From Oscillospiraceae bacterium (GTDB taxonomy: Bacteria > Bacillota > Clostridia > Oscillospirales > Acutalibacteraceae): 64,000 nucleotides of DNA. The position numbers were made by a program, and so were the translations under genes. Numbering within the stretch: position 1 is the stretch's first letter; the number at the start of each line of letters is the position of its first letter. Below the pieces are notes generated by a model, which ran no database searches, had not been told where the DNA came from, and saw only the letters and a program-made list of their open reading frames with translations. Below, piece by piece: positions 35,417 through 44,524 of the stretch. Location: contig SVOB01000001.1 in the NCBI GenBank assembly GCA_015066565.1, forward strand, positions 744,001 to 808,000. The letters are read 5' to 3'.

Positions 35417-36103
35417 TTATTTTATTATTATTTTTAATGTTTTTAGGTATTCTTTTCTTTCCTGCGGAATGCGGTAACTCTCGACCGCCTTCTGAATGGC
35501 TCTGTTATGAGTTAAGGGCAAAAGCCTTTTGTTTTCTATGAATTTAACCGCTTGAGAATACTGTTTGGCGAGCGCCGTTGCAAAATACCACGCCGCCATC
35601 ATACTTATATAATATTCCTCACTGTCGGCTTTTGCCACAAGTGAAAGGTGTTCGTTTGAAAATTCTTCGTCGAGAAAATAGCTCATAAGCATACCCATAC
35701 CGAACCTGACGGTATAGGTTTCGTCGCTTTCAAGCCATTTTTCAGCCTTTTCATAAAGGACGTCGGTGTGCTTTTTAAACACCTTCGGTCTTATTATATC
35801 GCATACCGCCCAGTTGTTTATAAAGGGTAAAAACCTTTCGGTTTCGTTTATCAGCTCGTCAAAATCCTTTATCTGACAGAGAATATAGCCGTGGAGAGTG
35901 TTCTCTTCAAGATATTTATGGGGAAGCTTTTTAATAAAATCGACGTATTCACCCGATTTATACATCTGTTTCGCCTTTTCTTTAAGAACGGGCGCGCGAA
36001 CGCCGACAACGGTTTTTTCATCAATATTCGGAATAAGCTTTAAAGAAAAGGAACGGTATTTTAAATCCCGATTATCAAAAAGAAATTTCTGAATTTCAGT
36101 CAT
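35417..36103 (-). CDS. DNA alkylation repair protein, AlkD-like HEAT-repeat glycosylase
   Basis: 228 residues, all alpha-helical HEAT-like repeats. AlkD-type enzymes excise alkylated purines from DNA. Recognisable stretches are VVGVRAPVLKEKAK, NNWAVCDIIRPK (the family's conserved Trp and Asp) and the end HNRAIQKAVESYRIPQ. ATG at 36103 after AAAAGGGTG. Single gene; its stop is next to the metal ATPase promoter, so they are not one unit. Confidence 0.88.
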   Translation of the reverse strand: MTEIQKFLFDNRDLKYRSFSLKLIPNIDEKTVVGVRAPVLKEKAKQMYKSGEYVDFIKKLPHKYLEENTLHGYILCQIKDFDELINETERFLPFINNWAVCDIIRPKVFKKHTDVLYEKAEKWLESDETYTVRFGMGMLMSYFLDEEFSNEHLSLVAKADSEEYYISMMAAWYFATALAKQYSQAVKFIENKRLLPLTHNRAIQKAVESYRIPQERKEYLKTLKIIIK

Positions 36104-36162
36104 ATTATCACCCTTTTCATTATAAATTTTAATACTGAAAAATGTCAACAAATAAAATAAGG

Positions 36163-36190
36163 TTGAATTTTTTTACCGTTTTGATATAAT
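36163..36190 (+). promoter_or_regulatory. Promoter of the PAP2 phosphatase gene
   Basis: TTGAAT (36163-36168), 16-bp spacer, TATAAT (36185-36190). Confidence 0.65.
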
Positions 36191-36218
36191 TAAACTACAA
36201 ACTGAAACGGAGATGAAA

Positions 36219-36908
36219 ATGATGTATTTACCACTTCTCACAGTCGGCGAATGGCTTAACGAAACCTTCCACGGTTTTGACTACGCTATTTTCGAAGCGT
36301 TCTCAAATATTCAGAGCGCATTTATGACTGTAATAGCAAATATCTTCACATTTTTCGGTGACGAGCTGTTTGTTATGCCGATGATGGCTGTCGCCATTAT
36401 TCTCTGTCTTTTCAAAAAGACAAGAAAATATGGCGTTCCGCTTTTCTTTGCCATCTTTATCGGCACTCTTATAACAAACCTTATCGCAAAACCGCTTATT
36501 GACCGCGCAAGGCCCTATGTAACAATGCAGAACGACGTTTTCTATCAATGGTGGCAGAATGTCGGTCATCACGAAGAAAGCGACAAAAGCTTCCCGAGCG
36601 GACACACAACGGCCGCTTTTGAAATCGCAGTTTCAATGTGCATTACCTTCGCAAGAAACAACAAGAAATACATAGCGTGGCTTTTCCCCGTTATCGCCTT
36701 AGGCACGGCTTGCTCAAGAATTTACCTTTGCGTTCACTATCCGACGGACGTTATCGGCGGAATGATAATCGGCGTTTTCTCAGGCGTTATCGCTTGCGTA
36801 ATCGCGAACGCGCTTCTTAAATGGTTTGAAAAGAGCGAGTCGCCGCTTATTAAAAAGATTGACGGCATCGACCTCGGAAAGCTTTTTAAAAAGAAAGAAT
36901 CAAAATAA
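36219..36908 (+). CDS. PAP2-family membrane phosphatase
   Basis: 229 residues, about five or six transmembrane helices. Type 2 phosphatidic acid phosphatase, commonly an undecaprenyl-diphosphate or lipid phosphatase. All three catalytic motifs are present: KPLIDRARP, PSGHTTA, and SRIYLCVHYPTDV with the nucleophilic histidine. It may recycle undecaprenyl carrier for cell-wall synthesis. Three close ATGs exist (36213, 36219, 36222); 36219 is best spaced from GGAG. Confidence 0.9.
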   Translation: MMYLPLLTVGEWLNETFHGFDYAIFEAFSNIQSAFMTVIANIFTFFGDELFVMPMMAVAIILCLFKKTRKYGVPLFFAIFIGTLITNLIAKPLIDRARPYVTMQNDVFYQWWQNVGHHEESDKSFPSGHTTAAFEIAVSMCITFARNNKKYIAWLFPVIALGTACSRIYLCVHYPTDVIGGMIIGVFSGVIACVIANALLKWFEKSESPLIKKIDGIDLGKLFKKKESK

Positions 36909-36924
36909 GAATTAACACAAAATG

Positions 36925-36965
36925 AAAACCAGCCGACGGGTGAATCACCCGACGGCTGGTTTTTC
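36925..36965. terminator. Bidirectional terminator
   Basis: CCAGCCGACGGGTG and CACCCGACGGCTGG pair (one mismatch) around AAT, flanked by AAAA and TTTTT. Shared by the PAP2 gene (+) and the zinc-ribbon gene (-). Confidence 0.85.
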
Positions 36966-36983
36966 AATAAATCTCTAGGGGAT

Positions 36984-37262
36984 TTATTCTTCGCCCTTTA
37001 TCTCTGCAAAGCATTCGCTGCAGTATACGGGACGGTCATCACGGGGCATAAACGGGACTTTTGCTTCTTTGCCGCACTTAGCACAGATGGCTGTATGCCA
37101 TTCTCTTTCGCCCCTTGCGGCAGCTTTACGAGCGTCACGGCATTCTTTGCAGCGTAAGGGCTCATTTACAAAGCCTTTTTCTGCATAGAACTCCTGCTCG
37201 CCTGCAGTAAAGACAAATTCTTTACCGCAATCCTTACAAGTAAGGGTTTTGTCTTCGTACAT
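36984..37262 (-). CDS. Zinc-ribbon protein (zf-trcl type)
   Basis: 92 residues with two zinc ribbons: CKDCGKEF...CKECR (about 9-41) and CAKCGKEA...CSEC (about 60-83). The first ribbon, with the FTAGEQEFYAEKGF stretch, is the family's probable zinc-binding 'treble clef' pattern. Small cytoplasmic proteins of this family have no known function and may bind nucleic acid. A tRNA-like sequence lies just upstream, 24 bp before the ATG. Confidence 0.88.
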   Translation of the reverse strand: MYEDKTLTCKDCGKEFVFTAGEQEFYAEKGFVNEPLRCKECRDARKAAARGEREWHTAICAKCGKEAKVPFMPRDDRPVYCSECFAEIKGEE

Positions 37263-37285
37263 TTTGGCTACCTCGCTTTTATTTT

Positions 37286-37359
37286 TGACCTTTGGCGGAA
37301 TTGCACCGTCGTCCTTCGGTAAATAAATACAAAATGCTCTACTCTTGAGCTATAGGTCA
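37286..37359 (-). other. tRNA-like element (possible tRNA relic)
   Basis: About 74 nt with near-canonical tRNA spacing. The 5' end TGACCTA and 3' end AAGGTCA make a 6/7-pair acceptor stem; TAGCTCA...GAGCA gives a full D arm; GACGG-TGCAATT-CCGCC gives a T arm with 4/5 pairs. The anticodon arm is not self-complementary (TTTTG facing TTACC), position 55 is G instead of the invariant T, and there is no encoded CCA. Probably a degenerate tRNA or a tRNA mimic in the leader of the zinc-ribbon gene. Confidence 0.45.
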
Positions 37360-37366
37360 TATTATG

Positions 37367-37933
37367 TCAACGCATAGCCTTGATTTTCTTCCTCGCCCTG
37401 AAAAGCGCATTGTCAACCGCCTTCTGTGAAATACCCGTCTGAGCCGATATTTCGTCATAACTCATACCCGAAAGATAGCAGTTGAGCACCTTAAGCTCGG
37501 TTTCGGTCAAAGCGTCACGTACGGACCGTATTAACTTTTTATAGCTTTCCTCCGCAACGAGCTGAGACTCAGGCTCATATTGAAGGGAACCCGTTTCATA
37601 GGAATAATCGAATTCAACCGTCGGAAAGCTTTTCGCCGAGGTTCTTTTGACAAAGGACAAAAGTCGGTTAAGAGCGCAACGTGAAGCGAAGGTCATAAAC
37701 CTTACTCCCCTGCCCTTATCAAACGAATGAATAGCGGCTAAAACTCCGAGCAACGCCTCCTGAACAAAATCGTCCTGCCCGACAGACATATCGGGGCTTG
37801 AAAAGGTTGTGACAAGAAATTTAACTGTCGGCAACGCGCGGACAATAAGCTCATTTTCGGCGTCACGGTTTTCGCCCTGAGCTAACAGAGCAAGGGCTTC
37901 GTCTGAACACTTTTTCATCTCATCCTGAAGCAT
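37367..37933 (-). CDS. RNA polymerase sigma factor, sigma-70 family (SigH-like)
   Basis: 188 residues. Region 2 (about 40-110) includes QDDFVQEALLGVLAAIHSFDKGRGVRFMTFASRCALNRL, the -10-recognition helix; region 4 (about 135-188) includes SYDEISAQTGISQKAVDNALFRARKKI. Region 3 is absent. The pattern resembles sigma-H/Spo0H of spore formers but is shorter, and it is not next to the usual sigH neighbours. ATG at 37933 has a GGGGGG site somewhat far upstream; an ATG at 37918 is an alternative. No anti-sigma gene adjacent. Confidence 0.88.
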   Translation of the reverse strand: MLQDEMKKCSDEALALLAQGENRDAENELIVRALPTVKFLVTTFSSPDMSVGQDDFVQEALLGVLAAIHSFDKGRGVRFMTFASRCALNRLLSFVKRTSAKSFPTVEFDYSYETGSLQYEPESQLVAEESYKKLIRSVRDALTETELKVLNCYLSGMSYDEISAQTGISQKAVDNALFRARKKIKAMR

Positions 37934-37977
37934 GAAAGACAGACTACCCCCCGATTATCACTAGTACAATTGTTTTA

Positions 37978-38006
37978 ATAATACTCAAAAAAGGTCAAAT
38001 AGTCAA
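37978..38006 (-). promoter_or_regulatory. Promoter of the sigma factor gene
   Basis: TTGACT (38001-38006), 17-bp spacer, TATTAT (37978-37983) on the minus strand. Confidence 0.65.
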
Positions 38007-38110
38007 GTAAAAGTTTTCAAAAAACTGAAAAAATGTTTATTTATTCATAATTTATTAATTTTTTTGTATATTTCTCTCAATATTTGACGATTATTAAATA
38101 TTCTCAGTAT

Positions 38111-38144
38111 AAAAATACACATCGGTTTCCCGATGTGTATTTTT
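38111..38144. terminator. Terminator after groEL
   Basis: AAAATACACATCG and CGATGTGTATTTT form a 13-bp stem around GTTTCC, with A-rich and T-rich flanks. It lies about 20 bp after the groEL stop. Confidence 0.85.
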
Positions 38145-38165
38145 ATTTTTTATTATATAGGTTAA

Positions 38166-39809
<1,644 letters not shown>

Positions 39810-39816
39810 TCACTCC

Positions 39817-40140
<324 letters not shown>

Positions 40141-40167
40141 TTAGCACTCTAATCTCCCGAGTGCTAA
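40141..40167 (-). promoter_or_regulatory. CIRCE operator of groESL
   Basis: Perfect TTAGCACTC - 9 bp - GAGTGCTAA. The second HrcA site of the window, so HrcA encoded at 9923 should control both chaperone operons. Confidence 0.98.
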
Positions 40168-40172
40168 TTATT

Positions 40173-40200
40173 ATTTTAGCCATTTTTTTCAAAAAATCAA
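40173..40200 (-). promoter_or_regulatory. Promoter of groESL
   Basis: TTGATT (40195-40200), 16-bp spacer, TAAAAT (40173-40178) on the minus strand, immediately upstream of CIRCE. Confidence 0.65.
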
Positions 40201-40340
40201 TACCTTTTGGTAAAATTCATAAATTATTCATAACTATTTTTATGCCGCCGATTATTTTTTATTCTCTTTACACTTTACGACATTTTATTCTTTAAGCCTG
40301 TCCTAAAATTAAAACGGAATATAAAAAAGGAGGAATTACA

Positions 40341-40667
40341 GTGCCTACAAAGGTTATTTGTGAAAAAGAAAGCGTTACGGCTTATCTTTCAGGTGAAATT
40401 GACCACCATAACGCCCCTGCCGCAAGGGCGATTATTGACACCTATATTCAGAAATCAAGACCGAAAAAACTGACAATAGATTTCAGCTCGGTCAGTTTTA
40501 TGGACAGCTCGGGCATAGGGCTTGTAATGGGCAGGTTCAAAAACATAGCCGATTACGGCGGAAAAATGGATATTACGGGTCTCTCCCCTCAGGCATATAA
40601 GGTAATGCGCCTTTCGGGAATAGAAAAAATCGCCCGCATATATAAAAGAAAGGAGGATAAAAAATGA
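40341..40667 (+). CDS. spoIIAA: Anti-sigma-F factor antagonist SpoIIAA
   Basis: 108-residue STAS-domain protein. The phosphorylation site is the serine in FMDSSGIGL (about residue 57). When dephosphorylated it binds SpoIIAB and releases sigma-F in the forespore. GTG start with AGGAGGA 7 bp upstream. First gene of the spoIIA operon. A sigma-H promoter would be expected upstream; I see only a weak partial match (GGAATAT near 40315), so I do not call it. Confidence 0.95.
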   Translation: MPTKVICEKESVTAYLSGEIDHHNAPAARAIIDTYIQKSRPKKLTIDFSSVSFMDSSGIGLVMGRFKNIADYGGKMDITGLSPQAYKVMRLSGIEKIARIYKRKEDKK

Positions 40668-41107
40668 AAAAAACCGATAATGAATTCAGAATACAGTTTA
40701 TTTCAAAATCCTCAAACGAGAGCTTTGCAAGGACCGTTGTTTCGGCGTTTGTAAGCCAGCTTGACCCGACGGTCGAAGAAATCAACGATATTAAAACCGC
40801 CGTCAGCGAGGCGGTTACTAACTGCATTGTTCACGCCTATCCCGACTCGGTAGGGGAAATTTACATAAGCGGGTCTTTTACAAAGGACGGAACCGTGAAA
40901 ATCAGAATAAGAGACACGGGCAAGGGAATCGAGGACATAAAAAAAGCCCGCGAGCCGCTTTTCACAACGGGAGGAAGCGACAGAGCCGGGCTCGGCTTTT
41001 CGGTTATGGAAACCTTTACGGACAAAATGAACGTGCGTTCCGCCGTTTCAAAGGGCACGACGGTAACCCTTTTCAAGCGTATTGAGGGCAAGAACAGTGA
41101 CAACTGA
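40664..41107 (+). CDS. spoIIAB: Anti-sigma-F factor SpoIIAB (serine kinase)
   Basis: 147 residues of the GHKL ATPase fold. The N box includes EAVTNCIVHAYP, the G1 box RDTGKGI and the G2 box GLGFSVMETF. It phosphorylates SpoIIAA and holds sigma-F inactive before asymmetric division. Overlaps spoIIAA by 4 bp and sigF by 11 bp, the usual compact arrangement. Confidence 0.96.
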   Translation: MKKTDNEFRIQFISKSSNESFARTVVSAFVSQLDPTVEEINDIKTAVSEAVTNCIVHAYPDSVGEIYISGSFTKDGTVKIRIRDTGKGIEDIKKAREPLFTTGGSDRAGLGFSVMETFTDKMNVRSAVSKGTTVTLFKRIEGKNSDN

Positions 41108-41750
41108 CGAGCTGGTTGAAGGCAATTTACTTCTTGTTCACTCTTGCGCGCGGAGATTCAGAAACCGCGGCATAGACTATGACGACCTGTATTCAGCGGG
41201 CTGTCTCGGTCTTTTAAAGGCGGCTAAGGGCTTTGACGAAACGAGAGGCTTTGCCTTTTCAACCTATGCAGTTCCCGTAATCCTGGGCGAAATCAAAAGG
41301 CTGTTCCGTGACGGCGGCGCAGTTAAGGTCAGCCGTTCCTTAAAGGACAAAGCCGCAAAGCTGATGAGAATAAGCGAGAAGCTGACTCTTGAGCTTGGAA
41401 CCGAGCCCACTGTCAGCGAGCTTTCAAAGGCTTCGGGGTTAGACGCGGCTGAAATATCCGAATTGCTCTGCGTGGCCCTGCCGACAGTTTCCCTGACGGG
41501 CGACAACGAAGGTGAAGAAAGGCAGCTCGATATTCCCGTCGAAAGCGAAGAGAAAAAAATCACGGACCGTCTGGCTCTTCAGCAGGCGTTGTCTCTTCTT
41601 GAAAGCGACGACAGAAAGCTAATCGAATTAAGATATTTCAACTCACTGTCACAAACAGTAACCGCCGAAATACTCGGCATCTCGCAGGTTCAGGTTTCAA
41701 GAAAAGAGAAAAAAATACTTTTTGAACTGAGAAAAATTCTTTCAAAATAA
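41097..41750 (+). CDS. sigF: Sporulation sigma factor SigF
   Basis: 217 residues, the first forespore-specific sigma factor. Region 2 holds YDDLYSAGCLGLLKAAKGFD and FSTYAVPVILGEIKRLFRD, region 3 is complete, and region 4 ends with ISQVQVSRKEKKIL. GTG at 41097 is the best start (GAGG at 41083); a TTG at 41082 extends it by five residues. Completes spoIIAA-spoIIAB-sigF and shows the organism is, or descends from, a spore former. Confidence 0.96.
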   Translation: MTTDELVEGNLLLVHSCARRFRNRGIDYDDLYSAGCLGLLKAAKGFDETRGFAFSTYAVPVILGEIKRLFRDGGAVKVSRSLKDKAAKLMRISEKLTLELGTEPTVSELSKASGLDAAEISELLCVALPTVSLTGDNEGEERQLDIPVESEEKKITDRLALQQALSLLESDDRKLIELRYFNSLSQTVTAEILGISQVQVSRKEKKILFELRKILSK

Positions 41751-41779
41751 TGGACAAAAGCGAATTCATGTGATAGAAT
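41751..41779 (+). promoter_or_regulatory. Promoter of tRNA-Gly
   Basis: TGGACA (41751-41756), 17-bp spacer, TAGAAT (41774-41779), about 15 bp before the tRNA. Confidence 0.65.
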
Positions 41780-41794
41780 TATAAACCGATATAA

Positions 41795-41865
41795 GCGGGG
41801 TTGGTATATCGGTATTACAAGGCCTTCCCAAGGCTTTAAGGCGGGTTCGACTCCCGTACCCCGCT
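41795..41865 (+). tRNA. tRNA-Gly(CCC)
   Basis: 71 nt, clover-leaf intact: acceptor GCGGGGT/ACCCCGC, anticodon arm AGGCC-TTCCCAA-GGCTT with anticodon CCC (reads GGG), and T arm GCGGG-TTCGACT-CCCGT. The discriminator base is T and CCA is not encoded. It has its own promoter and terminator, so it is a single-gene unit. Confidence 0.95.
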
Positions 41866-41868
41866 TGA

Positions 41869-41905
41869 AAAAAAGACTTGCAAATTAATTGCAAGTCTTT
41901 TTTAT
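41869..41905 (+). terminator. Terminator after tRNA-Gly
   Basis: AAAGACTTGCAA and its complement form a 12-bp stem with T-run behind, beginning within 5 bp of the tRNA 3' end. Confidence 0.88.
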
Positions 41906-41925
41906 TATTATTCTCTGACAAAGTA

Positions 41926-41955
41926 TTGACTAATTAAACTTTTTTTCGATATAAT
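41926..41955 (+). promoter_or_regulatory. Promoter of the small orphan gene
   Basis: TTGACT (41926-41931), 18-bp spacer, TATAAT (41950-41955). Confidence 0.65.
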
Positions 41956-41985
41956 AAAGTCAACAAGTATTTGGGTGTGATAGAA

Positions 41986-42264
41986 TTGGCAAGGGTTATT
42001 GAGCATTTTCCGGCGGTCAGGCTCACGGACATTGAAAAACTGACAAGCTCCGTGCACTCCTCCGGCTCAAGAAGGGAACTTATCGGTCACAGGGGCGAAG
42101 CGTATATAATGGAAAGCGAGCACAGGCATCCCGGCAGCCGCTATTTGTATTTCACGAATCACTCAACTGTCCGCTATTCAACGGGCTACGGCAGTTACAC
42201 CGTCGAGCGTGACAGACTTATAATGAAAACCCACCATTCAATTTATAGATTTGAGATATTATAA
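41986..42264 (+). CDS. Small protein of unknown function
   Basis: 92 residues when begun at the TTG at 41986 (GGGTG upstream at good spacing); a TTG at 41971 and a GTG at 41977 are alternatives. Basic and rich in Ser, Arg, His and Tyr, with no membrane segment or signal peptide. No family recognised. A promoter in front and a strong terminator behind suggest a real gene. Confidence 0.6.
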   Translation: MARVIEHFPAVRLTDIEKLTSSVHSSGSRRELIGHRGEAYIMESEHRHPGSRYLYFTNHSTVRYSTGYGSYTVERDRLIMKTHHSIYRFEIL

Positions 42265-42275
42265 TGAATCAGATT

Positions 42276-42307
42276 AAAAAAGGACTTGCATATGCAGGTC
42301 CTTTTTT
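42276..42307. terminator. Bidirectional terminator
   Basis: AAAAAAGGACTTGCA pairs with TGCAGGTCCTTTTTT (one G-T), separating the small orphan gene (+) from the membrane protein gene (-). Confidence 0.85.
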
Positions 42308-42340
42308 CAAACAAAAATACATATTTCAATTGCATATCAA

Positions 42341-43090
42341 TTAATAGTATTCGTCACGGTTTTTATAATCATATTCGGAATAATCTATATTATCCAAGTC
42401 ATCACAATAAAAAACATTAATGTTATTGTTTATGCCCGTCAATCTTTCGCGTAACAAAGTCTTTAAATCGTATTTATCTTTATCCGATGTGTTAATGAAC
42501 AGATAAATCTCAGTATATACTCCATTTAAGCCCAAAACCTGTTCAAGAGAATCAACCGCCAGCATTTTATCTGCTCTTAAAGGCGGGTCGTTTCCTCCAT
42601 AGTGCGAAAAGCAGTAAAAACGGTAATCAAAGGGTAACGGCAACAAACGGTTCTCAACTGTATTATATATTTCGTCATTTCTTTCCCAAAGAAAATATTC
42701 GTCGTTACATTTACCCGAATTCTTTACCCAAACGTTAAAATATCTACTATCCTTAACGTCTTTCGGACGAACGCGCGCTACCCACATTCCCCAATGAAAG
42801 GAATTGGCATCAGGGCTCCAGATGTTAATCACATCACTGTCCAGCCCATATTTTTCAAGCACATAATCCTTGACGTATTGCTCTCTTGTGTCATCTGAAA
42901 GAGTTACATTTTTATCTTTGTATCTCACCCACGTTCTCAATGAAGAATAAGATTTACTGCGGGAATTTTGGTTTGCAAATATTAATGAAAAAACAATCAT
43001 CAAAAAAATAACAATCAATACCCAAAGAATAGTATGTTCTTTTTTATTGTCTTTTTTTAAAGAGTTTTCAATTTGGTCTTTACTGTTCAC
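42341..43090 (-). CDS. Single-pass membrane protein of unknown function
   Basis: 249 residues: charged start (1-20), one transmembrane helix (about 22-40), then a large external domain rich in Asp, Asn and Tyr with several Trp. GTG start with GGAGGTGA. Codon use and base composition look more AT-rich than in the uronate genes upstream, which may mean later acquisition. It lies 30 bp after uxaC with no terminator between, so it could be transcribed with it. No family recognised. Confidence 0.65.
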   Translation of the reverse strand: MNSKDQIENSLKKDNKKEHTILWVLIVIFLMIVFSLIFANQNSRSKSYSSLRTWVRYKDKNVTLSDDTREQYVKDYVLEKYGLDSDVINIWSPDANSFHWGMWVARVRPKDVKDSRYFNVWVKNSGKCNDEYFLWERNDEIYNTVENRLLPLPFDYRFYCFSHYGGNDPPLRADKMLAVDSLEQVLGLNGVYTEIYLFINTSDKDKYDLKTLLRERLTGINNNINVFYCDDLDNIDYSEYDYKNRDEYY

Positions 43091-43120
43091 AAAGTCACCT
43101 CCAAACCGTTAGGAAAGAGT

Positions 43121-44521
43121 TTATTCCATCCCGAAATACGTCCACGCGTTATTAAATGAAATATCCTCAACGAGTTTTGAAAGGAAATCTATATCCTTTG
43201 GATATTTGCCCTCTTCTACGAGGTCGCCGAAGAGTTCGCAGAGAATCCGTCTGAAATATTCGTGTCTCGGGTATGACAGGAAGCTTCGGCTGTCGGTCAC
43301 CATACCGACAAATTTTCCTATTACGCCGAGGTTCATTAGCGTTTTCATCTGCTCACGCATACCGTCATAGTTATCGTTAAACCACCACGCCGAGCCGAAC
43401 TGGATTTTACCCGCCGTTTCATCAGACTGGAAATTGCCGAGCATTGAGCCAAATACATAGTTATCCTTAGGATTGAGGTTAAAGAGAATTGTTTTCGGAA
43501 GCTTATCCTTTTTATCAAGGCTGTCAAGGAAGCGGGACAGTTTAAAGGCGATTTCCCTGTCATCAATACTGTCGAAGCCCGTGTCAGCGCCGAGTGATGA
43601 AAACATTCTTGCGTTGTTATTTCTCATAGCGCCGATGTGAAGCTCCATTCCCCAGCCTAAATCGTGGTAATTCCCGGCTAAAAACTGCATTAAAGCCGTT
43701 CTGTATTTATCTGCTTCGTCAACCGTGAGCTTTTCGAGGGCAATGCCCTTTGAAAAAATCTCTTCAAGTTCTTCCTCGGTTGCGGGTGAATAAGGAAAGT
43801 ACCCGAAGCCGTGGTCGGAAGCCCGACAGCCCATTTCGTTAAAGAAATCAATTCGTTTTTTCATCGCTTCCTTCAGCTTTGAGAAGCTGTTGATTTTCAT
43901 TCCGCAAACCTTTTCCATAGCCGAAAGCCACGGAATAAAGCCCGGCGCTTCAATGCTCAGCGCCTTGTCGGGACGGAATGCGGGAAGCACCTTGAAAGGC
44001 AGGTTTTCTTTTTTAAGAAGCGCGTGGTATTCAAGCGAATCCGCCGCGTCATCAGTTGTGCAGACGCATTTTACGTTTGACGAAGCGATAAGCTCCCTCG
44101 GAGTAAAGCCGCCCGAGGCTATTTTTTTATTACATTCGTCAAATATTTCGTCAGCCGTGTTCTCGTTAAGAGGAGTATAGATATTAAAATATCTCTGCAA
44201 TTCGAGATGAGTCCAGTGGCAGAGCGGATTTCCGACTGCGTAGGAAACGGTTTTTGCGTACGCTCTGAACTTTTCTCTGTCGGGCGCGGAGCCGGTTATG
44301 TATTTTTCTTCAATACCCATTGAGCGCATGGCGCGCCATTTATAATGGTCGCCGCCGAGCCACAGCTCAACGATACCCGACGGAGTTTTGTTTTCGTAAA
44401 TCTCCTTCGGAGAAAGGTGACAGTGCCAGTCAAAAATCGGCGTGTGTTCGGCTCCGTTTTTAAAAAGAGCCTTAGCCGTATCGGTTGTAAGAAGAAAATC
44501 ACTATCCATAAAAGAAGCCAT
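43121..44521 (-). CDS. uxaC: Uronate isomerase
   Basis: 466 residues. Isomerises D-glucuronate to D-fructuronate and D-galacturonate to D-tagaturonate in the cytoplasm. A member of the amidohydrolase superfamily, with DWHCHLSP (metal ligands, about 29-36) near the start and a C-terminal HEYFRRILCE stretch. 3 bp after uxaB in the same direction, so the pair works in sequence on plant- or host-derived uronic acids. Other genes for the pathway (altronate/mannonate dehydratase, KDG kinase) are not in the window. Confidence 0.96.
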   Translation of the reverse strand: MASFMDSDFLLTTDTAKALFKNGAEHTPIFDWHCHLSPKEIYENKTPSGIVELWLGGDHYKWRAMRSMGIEEKYITGSAPDREKFRAYAKTVSYAVGNPLCHWTHLELQRYFNIYTPLNENTADEIFDECNKKIASGGFTPRELIASSNVKCVCTTDDAADSLEYHALLKKENLPFKVLPAFRPDKALSIEAPGFIPWLSAMEKVCGMKINSFSKLKEAMKKRIDFFNEMGCRASDHGFGYFPYSPATEEELEEIFSKGIALEKLTVDEADKYRTALMQFLAGNYHDLGWGMELHIGAMRNNNARMFSSLGADTGFDSIDDREIAFKLSRFLDSLDKKDKLPKTILFNLNPKDNYVFGSMLGNFQSDETAGKIQFGSAWWFNDNYDGMREQMKTLMNLGVIGKFVGMVTDSRSFLSYPRHEYFRRILCELFGDLVEEGKYPKDIDFLSKLVEDISFNNAWTYFGME

Positions 44522-44524
44522 ATT

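Noticed and set aside
40300-40340. Sigma-H promoter for spoIIA
   Set aside because: A partial GGAATAT -10-like match exists, but no AGGA-type -35 sits at the proper distance.
41795-41865. tRNA-Gly as an integration site for a mobile element
   Set aside because: The genes on both sides are ordinary, there is no integrase, and I see no repeated 3' tRNA end downstream.
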